Origin: Holophagaceae bacterium UBA1801
GTDB taxonomy: Bacteria; Acidobacteriota; Holophagae; Holophagales; Holophagaceae
Direction of reading: 5' to 3'
DNA: 24,139 bases
Assembly (NCBI GenBank): GCA_002319925.1
Contig: DCFP01000078.1
Span: forward strand, 14,896 to 39,034
Of the stretch, positions 9,501-15,894 are shown one piece after another. The notes below the pieces were generated by a model. It ran no database searches, was not told the origin of the DNA, and worked only from the letters and a program-made list of their open reading frames with translations. The translations under genes and the position numbers were made by a program. Numbering within the stretch: the stretch's first letter is position 1; each line of letters begins with the position of its first letter.

Positions 9501-11689
9501 TCCACAAGCGGCGTCTCGCGGCCCTGTGCGAACGCTCCGAGGACATCCGGCTGTTCATCGGGGAAAACCTGCGCCATTTCAATGGAACTCCTGGAGATTT
9601 GCAGAGCCGCGAGCCGCTCCACACATTGCTCCAAGCCCAGGCTTTCCGGCTTGCCCACTGGTGGGTCGCCACGGACGAGATCAACTACCGCCGCTTCTTC
9701 GACCTGAACGATCTCGCGAGCCTCCGGGTGGAACTGGAGCCCGTCTTCGACGCCACGCACCCCTGGCTGCTGGAGCAGACCCGGCTGGGTCGCATCGACG
9801 GCTTCCGGGTCGATCATCCGGACGGGCTCCACGATCCCCTGGCCTATTTCCAGCGTCTGCAGAGCCGCGCCACGGCAGCGGCCCATGGAAGGCCGCCGTA
9901 CCTGGTCGCCGAGAAGATCCTGTCGAAGCACGAGCGGTTGCCGGCGGAGTGGCCTGTGCACGGCGACACGGGCTACAGTTTTGCGAACGAGGCCATCGGG
10001 CTGTTCGTGGACGCCGAGTCCGAACCGGAGATGGATCGCATCTACGCCGCCTTCACGGGCCGGACCCTCCCCTTCGAGGAGACCCTCTACCAATGCAAGT
10101 CCGTGATCATCCGGACCTCCATGGCGAGCGAGCTGAACGTGCTCACTGCCGCCATCTCCGGCATCGCGCTCGCGGACGTGCTGACCCGCGATTTCACCAT
10201 CGGCAATCTGCGGGACGCGCTGATGGAGATAGTGGCGTGCTTCCCGGTCTACCGCACCTACATCACGCCCGGCCATGTCGCGGACCAGGACCGTCACCAG
10301 CTCGAGTGGGCCGTGGCCGCCGCGAAGAAGCGCAACCCCTGGCTGGATGACACGGTGTTCGACTTTATCGCGGAAGTGCTGAGCACTCGCATCGCCACGG
10401 GCCATGCCCAGGACTACGTGGACCGCGTGCACGCCTTCGCCATGAAGTTCCAGCAGTATACCGCGCCAGTCATGGCCAAGGGGCTGGAGGACACCTGCTT
10501 CTATCGCTACAACCGGCTGATCTCCCTGAACGACGTCGGCAGCGATCCTCGGGTGTTTGGCACGACATCGGCCGCCTTCCATCATCAGAATGCGGAGCGG
10601 GCCCGGCACTGGCCCGGGACGATGCTCGCGACGTCCACCCACGACAGCAAGCGCTCGGAGGATGCCCGCCTGCGCATCCATGCGCTCTCCGAGATGCCGG
10701 AGGCGTGGGAGCAGTCGCTCCAGAAATGGGCGCGCCTGAACTTCGGCAAGAAGACCGAAGTGGATGGCGAGCTGGCACCTTCCGCCAACGACGAGTATTT
10801 CCTCTATCAGACCCTGCTCGGGGCCTGGCCTTCCGATCCCCTCACGGAGGAATCCATTGAACCCTTCCGCCAGCGGATCGAGGACTCCATGCTCAAGGCT
10901 ATCCGCGAGGCCAAAGAGCGGACGAGCTGGATCCATCCCAAACCGCCCTATGAAAAGGCGGTGGCTTCGTTCGTCTCCGCCATCCTGAGCCACCCCGGCC
11001 GGAATCCCTTCCTCATCGATCTGAGCGCGCTGGCGAAGCGGGTATCGCGCACGGCCCTGCTCAGCAGCCTCTCCCTGGTCCTGATCAAATGCACATCACC
11101 AGGCGTGCCTGACTTTTTCCAGGGGAACGAGCTGTTGCAGCCTCGCCTCGTGGACCCCGACAACCGCAGGGCCGTGGATTTCGAGCTGCGCCGGCACAGG
11201 CTCGCGGAGTTCCGCCGGATGGAGCTGGCTCCCGCGACGGACTGGGGGGAAGCGGCCCGAGCGTTCCTGGACCGTGTCGATGACGGAAGCGCGAAACTGT
11301 ACGTGGTCTGGCGCACCCTGCGCTGCCGCTCGGAACACCCGGAGCTGTTCCAGAAAGGGAGCTACCTCCCCTCGCGCTGCGAAGGTCCGCTGGCGGGCCA
11401 CCTCTGTGCCTACGCGCGGCAGTGGAACGGTTGGACCCTGCTCGCCGTCGCGTCCCGGCTGTTCGACAAGCTTCCTTCCGGGAATCCCGTGGGCACCATG
11501 TGGAGCGCGAGTCGTTTTGAAGTTCCCACCGAGGGGATTTATTGGAATGTCATGACACGGGAGTCGCTGCGGACACGTTCGGAGGACGGCCAGCACTGGA
11601 TCGCAGCAGAGGAGGCCCTGGCCCGGTTCCCCGTGGCGTTACTGCTGTCTCATCCGGAGGATCCAACTCGGAACCCTGCTATGGAATAA
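6578..11689 (+). CDS. treY: Fusion of 4-alpha-glucanotransferase (MalQ) and malto-oligosyltrehalose synthase (TreY)
   Basis: One 1703-residue frame carries two complete enzymes. Residues 1 to about 730 are a GH77 amylomaltase: WGLATQLYAVRSRRNWGMGDF, PYGPSSRR, the nucleophile in LRIDHVMGL (D484), VIGEDLGTVP (E532) and GTHDLPT (D585). It disproportionates maltodextrins. A short Pro-rich linker (about 730-742) joins TreY (about 743-1703): RATYRLQLNRDFTL, YTSPLLKARSGSLHGYD, DTVPNHMA, the nucleophile in DGFRVDHPDGL (D1079), LVAEKIL (E1112) and TSTHDSKRSED (D1356). TreY converts the reducing-end alpha-1,4 bond of a maltodextrin to an alpha,alpha-1,1 bond. All six catalytic carboxylates are present and no frameshift is seen. 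The start at 6578 is set by the ATGA overlap with treZ; the frame is open further upstream but that part overlaps treZ. Fusion should let short glucans left by TreY/TreZ be re-elongated at once; that benefit is inference. Confidence 0.95.
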   Translation: MNPLERLCSLRGIQSDYVDIRGETQACSDDTRRSLLRSMRIPAATDAEVSESLEAWEADLVARMIPPVFVIQEDADPIEVPLWFAEALAAQPCRWRLTLESGEELVEDFRPSALHSFGQIRVQGVRYLRYGLQLPVAPRSGYHSLTIQGAGREDASRLVVTPRRCFQAASLEEGGRAWGLATQLYAVRSRRNWGMGDFTDLRALAGFTAKSGGDLLGINPLHALFPHDPGKASPYGPSSRRHTNLLYLDVETLADFAECGEARAMVHSGEFQAVLRALRAAELVDYNGVARAKFAVLELLHRHFLEHHRALNTERGQAFESHRRQGGKELEGLARFQALQEHFHRESEGVNGWLEWPKAFQDPHSPEVESYARAHAERISFWEYLHWQADLQLASAMEGARALALGLYGDLATGVDRGGAETWLHQEHYALGASVGAPPDDFNFRGQDWGLPPMIPHRLMEAAFEPFIAALRAGMRYAGALRIDHVMGLMRLFWVPEGGQPSAGTYVAYPHQDLLAILALESQRHQCLVIGEDLGTVPDVVRAANQEWGILSCHPLYFERSAGDGSFKAPADYPREALVSVGTHDLPTLHGYWQGRDLVLRSTLGLYPSETERQQRMVERARDQAQMRVALEREGLLAGGTALGEDVRSTMDAELTRLVHTYLAHTPSKIFIAQVEDILEQVEQVNLPGSHGWQHPNWRRKLSLDLEEWEADPRFAALAASVQDRKRPAPFRTDPAEPSAEPWIPRATYRLQLNRDFTLPQATALVPYLHALGVSHVYTSPLLKARSGSLHGYDIVDHGCLNPEIGTPADFQIFVEALHKCGMGLIVDTVPNHMAVLGCENEWWQDVLENGLASRFASFFDIDWRPLKEELHGKVLLPVLRVPYGQALASGELNVDFDETRGQFHVACHGQRFLTDPREYPGILLSGIEQLAARLGKTSDHLQELESVAAAFGHLPPRDRRTPEAVEERARDKEVHKRRLAALCERSEDIRLFIGENLRHFNGTPGDLQSREPLHTLLQAQAFRLAHWWVATDEINYRRFFDLNDLASLRVELEPVFDATHPWLLEQTRLGRIDGFRVDHPDGLHDPLAYFQRLQSRATAAAHGRPPYLVAEKILSKHERLPAEWPVHGDTGYSFANEAIGLFVDAESEPEMDRIYAAFTGRTLPFEETLYQCKSVIIRTSMASELNVLTAAISGIALADVLTRDFTIGNLRDALMEIVACFPVYRTYITPGHVADQDRHQLEWAVAAAKKRNPWLDDTVFDFIAEVLSTRIATGHAQDYVDRVHAFAMKFQQYTAPVMAKGLEDTCFYRYNRLISLNDVGSDPRVFGTTSAAFHHQNAERARHWPGTMLATSTHDSKRSEDARLRIHALSEMPEAWEQSLQKWARLNFGKKTEVDGELAPSANDEYFLYQTLLGAWPSDPLTEESIEPFRQRIEDSMLKAIREAKERTSWIHPKPPYEKAVASFVSAILSHPGRNPFLIDLSALAKRVSRTALLSSLSLVLIKCTSPGVPDFFQGNELLQPRLVDPDNRRAVDFELRRHRLAEFRRMELAPATDWGEAARAFLDRVDDGSAKLYVVWRTLRCRSEHPELFQKGSYLPSRCEGPLAGHLCAYARQWNGWTLLAVASRLFDKLPSGNPVGTMWSASRFEVPTEGIYWNVMTRESLRTRSEDGQHWIAAEEALARFPVALLLSHPEDPTRNPAME

Positions 11690-11727
11690 GCCCCGCGATG
11701 GGAAATCTAAGGGTGGATGGAGCTGCC

Positions 11728-12411
11728 ATGGAACCCAATGAAAATCAGCAGCCGTTCCTGTTCCGGGATTGCGTCCTATCGGCCTTCTCGACGGGTTTGC
11801 GCGCGCAGAACATCCGCGAACTCCGCGACAAGCTCACCGTCGTCAGCGCCGACAGCATCTACTACCACTTCTGGGGCAGCCGCCTCGCCACGCGGTTCGA
11901 GCACCCGGAATACCACAACGATTTCGCGGGCTGGGTGCACCACAGCCTCCACGACCATATCCTCGGAGAACGCCTGGGGATCATTGATCCCACGGATTTC
12001 GAGGATCTTGAGCGGTTGCGGCACGAGCTCGTGGAGATCATCGAGCAGCGCCTGGACGAAGTGGAGACCGTCGCCTGGTCGAAGCCCGACGATCAGTTCC
12101 AATTCGTGCGCTCCCGCATAATCGTGTTCGACACGCCCCACCACATCTCGCATCCGAGCGAGCTGCCGCAGGTGCTGCCGACGCTGTCCTTGAGCAGCGT
12201 CTTCTACCACTTCATCGACGCCCGCATGCGGCTGCCGGAATCCACCGACGACTTCAGGGCCTGGCTCCACGGCTACGGAGAAGAGTTCCGCGAGCTCATG
12301 GACATGCTCGCAAACCTGGATCCGTACTTCCTCCCGCTCCTGGAGCTCAGGCAGACGCTGGTCGCCAAGACCACGGCCTTCTTCGAGAGCCATTCTCTCG
12401 TCACGGTGTGA
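11728..12411 (+). CDS. DUF5752-type protein of unknown function with an internal duplication
   Basis: This 227-residue soluble protein has no signal peptide or TM segment. I recognise it, from memory, as a DUF5752-type protein; these are often encoded next to a TreT-like glycosyltransferase. Its function is unknown. Two halves look related: SIYYHFWGSRL (43-53) then DFAGWVHHSL in the first, and SVFYHFIDARM (157-167) then DDFRAWLHGYG in the second, each after about 30 residues of similar pattern. The repeated YYHF/FYHF block with conserved His and Tyr suggests a metal or ligand pocket, but I cannot name a fold. The start is chosen by GGAG at 11719-11722, 5 nt before the ATG; an in-frame ATG at 11698 is less well supported. 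The last four bases form a GTGA overlap with treT, so the two proteins are probably made in step. Confidence 0.85.
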   Translation: MEPNENQQPFLFRDCVLSAFSTGLRAQNIRELRDKLTVVSADSIYYHFWGSRLATRFEHPEYHNDFAGWVHHSLHDHILGERLGIIDPTDFEDLERLRHELVEIIEQRLDEVETVAWSKPDDQFQFVRSRIIVFDTPHHISHPSELPQVLPTLSLSSVFYHFIDARMRLPESTDDFRAWLHGYGEEFRELMDMLANLDPYFLPLLELRQTLVAKTTAFFESHSLVTV

Positions 12412-13688
12412 ACATGGAAGAGTCCGTTGTTTCCCAGCCCGATGTGGCGCTCGCCGAGTACGAACGGATCGTCGGATCCGAGGTCATCGAACAGCTGTTT
12501 CAGCTCGCCAAGCCGCTGAGGGGCAAGCGCATCGTGCACGTCAACTCCACGCGCACCGGTGGCGGTGTGGCCGAGATCCTGACGAAGATGGTGCCGTTCA
12601 CGAGAGCCCTCGGCATCGACGCCTCGTGGGAAGTGATCGCAGGCCGGAACGAGTTCTACCAGTGCACCAAGTCCTTCCACAATGCCCTCCAGGGCAATCA
12701 CGTCACCATTCCCACCGCCCAGCTCAAGGTGTTCGAAGAGGTGAACGCCATCAACGCCGAACTGCTGCGTCCCGTCCTGAACGATGCGGACGTCGTCATC
12801 ATCCACGATCCCCAGCCGGCCCCGCTCATCACGCAATTCCCCAACCGCCGGGGACGGTGGATCTGGCGCTGCCACATCGATGTGAGCAAGCCCTACCGGC
12901 ACGTGTGGCAGTACCTGCGAGTGTTCATCTCCAAATACGACGCCAGCGTCTTCTCCCTGGCGGCCTTCGCCCAACCCATGCCGCACCCCGTCTGCCTCAT
13001 CGCACCCAGCATCGATCCGCTGTCCGCGAAGAACGCGGAACTCAGCGCCGAAGAAATCAACGGCATCCACAGGCAGCTGGGCCTCGATCCCGCGCGCCGG
13101 ACGATCCTCCAGGTCTCCCGTTTCGATCGCTTCAAGGACCCCGTGGGCGTCGTGGAGGCTTACCGGCTGGCCAAGCGCTTTGCGCCGGATCTCCAGCTCA
13201 TCCTGGCGGGCGGAGGCGCCACGGATGATCCCGAAGGAGCGGCTGTCCTGAACGAAGTCCACACCGCCGCCGCCGAGGATCCGGATATCCACGTTCTGGA
13301 GCTGCCCGCCGACGCGCACCGGACCATCAACGCACTGCAACGAACCGCCGATATCGTCCTGCAGAAATCCACGCGGGAAGGCTTCGGCCTCACCGTGACC
13401 GAGGCCCTGTGGAAGGGCAAGCCCGTCATCGGCGGCAACACCGGCGGCATCCGCCTGCAGGTGATCGATCACCACACGGGGTTCCTCGTGAACACACCGG
13501 AGGGCGCGGCCCACCGCATCCGCTACCTCCTCCACCACCGCGACAAGGCCGAGGAAATGGGCCGGAAGGGACGTGAATTCGTCCGGGTGAATTTCCTCCT
13601 CACCCGGCATCTCTGCGACTACCTATCCCTGATACTTCTTCTGGAATCGGGGGATTCGAACCGAGTCGAGCTCCGCCGCATCGCGTGA
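12408..13688 (+). CDS. treT: GT4 glycosyltransferase, trehalose glycosyl-transferring synthase (TreT) type
   Basis: TreT joins NDP-glucose and glucose to trehalose, and is reversible in some organisms. The 426-residue GT-B fold protein shows the TreT-type N-terminus HVNSTRTGGGVAEIL, WRCHIDVSKP, IAPSIDPLS, the nucleotide-sugar domain start ILQVSRFDRFKDP, and the GT4 donor-site motif EGFGLTVTE (E324 and E332, an EX7E), then ALWKGKPVIGGNTGGI. I used the GTG at 12408 because GTGA overlaps the stop of the preceding gene; an ATG at 12414 is the alternative. It is last in the operon. Substrate is inferred from motifs and from sitting behind treXYZ; another GT4 disaccharide synthase or phosphorylase specificity is possible. 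Confidence 0.87.
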   Translation: MNMEESVVSQPDVALAEYERIVGSEVIEQLFQLAKPLRGKRIVHVNSTRTGGGVAEILTKMVPFTRALGIDASWEVIAGRNEFYQCTKSFHNALQGNHVTIPTAQLKVFEEVNAINAELLRPVLNDADVVIIHDPQPAPLITQFPNRRGRWIWRCHIDVSKPYRHVWQYLRVFISKYDASVFSLAAFAQPMPHPVCLIAPSIDPLSAKNAELSAEEINGIHRQLGLDPARRTILQVSRFDRFKDPVGVVEAYRLAKRFAPDLQLILAGGGATDDPEGAAVLNEVHTAAAEDPDIHVLELPADAHRTINALQRTADIVLQKSTREGFGLTVTEALWKGKPVIGGNTGGIRLQVIDHHTGFLVNTPEGAAHRIRYLLHHRDKAEEMGRKGREFVRVNFLLTRHLCDYLSLILLLESGDSNRVELRRIA

Positions 13689-13714
13689 GCCGCAGAACCT
13701 CGACTACTCGGCTC
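13687..13714. terminator. Possible hairpin between convergent treT and the PAS-like remnant
   Basis: GAGCCG (13687-13692) pairs with CGGCTC (13709-13714) across a 16-nt loop, right at the treT stop codon and overlapping the 3' end of the minus-strand fragment. There is no T-run, so termination is only suggested by its position. Confidence 0.3.
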
Positions 13715-13980
13715 CGCTGAGCAGCACCACGACCGTGTCGCCCCGCTTGATGGTGGTCACCGTCATGGCGATGGAATTTGAGCGGCTCGGAACGTGCCGC
13801 CTCAGCGTGGCGGGCACCAACACCTGAGGTTCGCCGGTTTCGAAGGTGGCCATCACCGAACGCCTGAGCGCGCAGGAGGCACAGTGAACGGTTTTCCCGC
13901 AACCACCGGGAAGATGCGAGTATACGCACTCGAAAACTTCTCCTCCCCATCGGTGGTGGACGAAGGGCTGGCGTGATCCG
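13704..13980 (-). pseudogene. C-terminal remnant of a PAS/Cys-rich signalling protein
   Basis: On the minus strand the last about 85 codons before the TAG at 13706-13704 read as a recognisable domain end. GGEVFECVYSHLPGGCGKTV is followed by HCASCALRRSVMATFETGEP and then a beta-rich tail ending TTIKRGDTVVVLLSGAE. The CxxxxxxxxxC-x4-HCxxC arrangement resembles small PAS-like proteins with a Cys cluster that I recall from Geobacter- and Acidobacteria-type genomes. The N-terminal PAS strands expected just upstream are not visible in any frame. The frame stays open to 14333 but overlaps the FAN1 gene there, and its codon use between about 13980 and 14170 does not look coding. An ATG at 14168 with GGAAAGG before it could start a 154-residue protein, so an intact but divergent gene is not excluded. 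Confidence 0.45.
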
Positions 13981-14235
13981 GGGCATGAAGGCGTATGGGC
14001 CTGCTCCACGGCAGACCCGATCGAGGCAGATAGCGAAACCGGAGAGCCTTTCTCCGCCACGGTCCTCATCTCAGAAATACCATTTCCTGGCTTGCCCATC
14101 GGTACGCGGGGGAAAGGCTCAAATCCCTGCGCGTCAGTCACCATGGGGCTTGTATAAAAACAAACCATGGCAAAGCCTTTCCAAATGAGTTGTTCGCATT
14201 CTGCTCCAAAGGGAGCTCGGCTTAGATGCGCCGAT
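13981..14235. other. Intergenic stretch with several inverted repeats
   Basis: No convincing gene is visible here. It holds GGAGA-GCCTT-TCTCC (14041-14055), and a larger nested structure between 14111 and 14182: GGAAAGGCT/AGCCTTTCC outside, two CCATGG sites inside, and TTGT-ATAAAA-ACAA at the centre. It lies downstream of the FAN1-like gene and upstream of the PAS-like remnant, both on the minus strand. Confidence 0.5.
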
Positions 14236-15894
14236 TCAGCGTTCAACCACCCATGCCACCCGGGCCAGGGCCACTGAACAACCCAGCCGCCTGAACTGCC
14301 GCAGCCACCGCTCCTGTTCCGGACGCAGGGCATCGCCAGGGCCTTTCACCTCCCAGAGGGCCCACTCGCGGGAACCGGGCTTGTACAGGAAGAGATCGGG
14401 GAATCCGCTGGAGAAGGCGCGGGGGTTGACGGCCATGGTGCCCAGGATGGAAGCCATCACTGGCGACGGCACGTGCTCCACCGCGGCTTGGAGCATCGCC
14501 CGGTCCAGGTGGCGCCAGGAGAGGAACGCGCTCGCCACGCCCCATTTCGCATTGGCGGTTTCCAGCACTCGCCGCACGAGATAGGCATGATCCTCGATCA
14601 TCGCCAGGCGCGCGCGGATGGCGATCTCCCTTCGAGTGAAGAAATCAGGGGTGGCGATATCCATGGGCGCGTTCTGGAAGGTGTGCACGAAGGCCCCCGG
14701 CACCGGCGCGAAGAGTTCTTCCCAGAAGACCAGCCCGAACAGGGCGTTCCAGAGGAGATTCTCCGCGAAGAAGCCCGCCCAGCCCAGCTCCCTTGCGGCC
14801 TCCAGCACCGCCATCTCCACGGAATCCTGCCTGGGCAGAGCAAAGCGGAGGATGGGAGCCGGTGGTGCCTCGGGATGGCTTTGGGTCCACCGCGCGGCCT
14901 CGGGCTCGCGCTTTCCCTGGCGTTTCAGGAAGACCCGCGCGAAGCGCTCCTCGCTGGGGTCCAGAGGCGCCGCCGCCATCTGGATGGCCATGGCGCAGGC
15001 CCGAGAGGGATCCTGGGTGATCCGTGCGAGCCGCTCCCGGGCTGGCGGCAGCTGGCTCAGGGCGTAGCACCGCGAGGCACGGCCGAAGTCCTCCATCCGT
15101 TCCCATTCCCTCCCCACGTCGTTGAGCAGGCGGTGGTACCGGCGCTGCTGGCGGATGCCGGGATGGGGTTCCATGGCCAGGACCTGATCCGTGAGAAGGC
15201 CCATGGATTCGGCGTTTCCGGCCAGCTTTGCCTCCTCGAATTGCTCCCGGATCGAACGCATGGACCTCAGGAAGTCGATGTCATGCCTGGTCTGGAACAG
15301 GCGCGCCGAGGTATCTACCGCATAATTCTCGTAGTGGATCCGGCCGATATCGGCCAGCACGAAATCGGACAGATCCTGGTCACTGTTGCCGAAGAACATG
15401 AAACTCACGAGCTCCCAAAGCTCCTCGTGGAGCGGTCTCAGGAAGTGGTAGCGCAACCGCAAATCGGCAGTGAGTGCATCGGCAGAGGTTCTTTCTACCC
15501 AGAGCTGGAGCAACGCCTCCCGTCGCAGGGCTTTCGGGAATTCTATTCCGCAGCGCTCCAACCCCTCCGCGATTTCATCTCGCTTCAGCAGGGCGACCAT
15601 GTCCGTAAGGCTCGCCTCGGTTTCGCAGAAACCCTGATGGCACAGAATCTCGGAACTCTTGGGAAGGTCTTCGATCTCGGCGTAACTGAGTCCATCCTCT
15701 CGGAACCAGGGCCCTTTCCGCATGAGCATGCGGACGTAGAGGCGGCGGGCGTTCAAGGGCAGGGCGAGGAACTGATCCACCAGCTGCGATTCCTCTGGGC
15801 GCAGCAGGTCTTCGTAGCGGGCGCTCGCCTCGCGGAGCATCGTCTCGAAATTGATCAGGTAGTACCCGGCGGGAAGCCGCGCGTTTTCGCTCAT
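14236..15894 (-). CDS. FAN1-like VRR-NUC structure-specific nuclease
   Basis: This 552-residue protein matches bacterial FAN1 across its length. The N-terminus (YYLINFETMLREASARYEDL, LPLNARRLYVRMLMRKG, LSYAEIEDL) is the FAN1 DNA-binding region. The middle has TPR-like helices. The C-terminal VRR-NUC domain shows NALFGLVFWEELF, DFFTRREIAIRARLAMI, GFPDLFLY and WEVKGPGD. The PD-(D/E)XK residues are D500, E515 and K517, the same spacing as D960/E975/K977 of human FAN1; E378 fits the position of human E834. FAN1 enzymes cut 5' flaps and process interstrand crosslinks. The start at 15894 is set by the ATGA overlap with the upstream helicase. The frame is open further upstream, but that would overlap the helicase gene by about 90 nt. 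It is last in an operon with dinB and the helicase. Confidence 0.92.
   Translation of the reverse strand: MSENARLPAGYYLINFETMLREASARYEDLLRPEESQLVDQFLALPLNARRLYVRMLMRKGPWFREDGLSYAEIEDLPKSSEILCHQGFCETEASLTDMVALLKRDEIAEGLERCGIEFPKALRREALLQLWVERTSADALTADLRLRYHFLRPLHEELWELVSFMFFGNSDQDLSDFVLADIGRIHYENYAVDTSARLFQTRHDIDFLRSMRSIREQFEEAKLAGNAESMGLLTDQVLAMEPHPGIRQQRRYHRLLNDVGREWERMEDFGRASRCYALSQLPPARERLARITQDPSRACAMAIQMAAAPLDPSEERFARVFLKRQGKREPEAARWTQSHPEAPPAPILRFALPRQDSVEMAVLEAARELGWAGFFAENLLWNALFGLVFWEELFAPVPGAFVHTFQNAPMDIATPDFFTRREIAIRARLAMIEDHAYLVRRVLETANAKWGVASAFLSWRHLDRAMLQAAVEHVPSPVMASILGTMAVNPRAFSSGFPDLFLYKPGSREWALWEVKGPGDALRPEQERWLRQFRRLGCSVALARVAWVVER

Noticed and set aside
9086..10993. A 635-codon minus-strand open frame opposite treY
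   Set aside because: It is antisense to conserved TreY catalytic motifs and shows no domain, start context or family pattern of its own.
12273..13610. A 445-codon minus-strand open frame opposite treT
   Set aside because: It is antisense to clear GT4 motifs and has no recognisable domain.
13650..13670. A tRNA T-arm-like sequence (GGTTCGAATCCCC on the minus strand)
   Set aside because: It lies inside the treT coding end. The bases that should form the T-stem do not pair beyond two positions, and no acceptor, D or anticodon arm fits around it.
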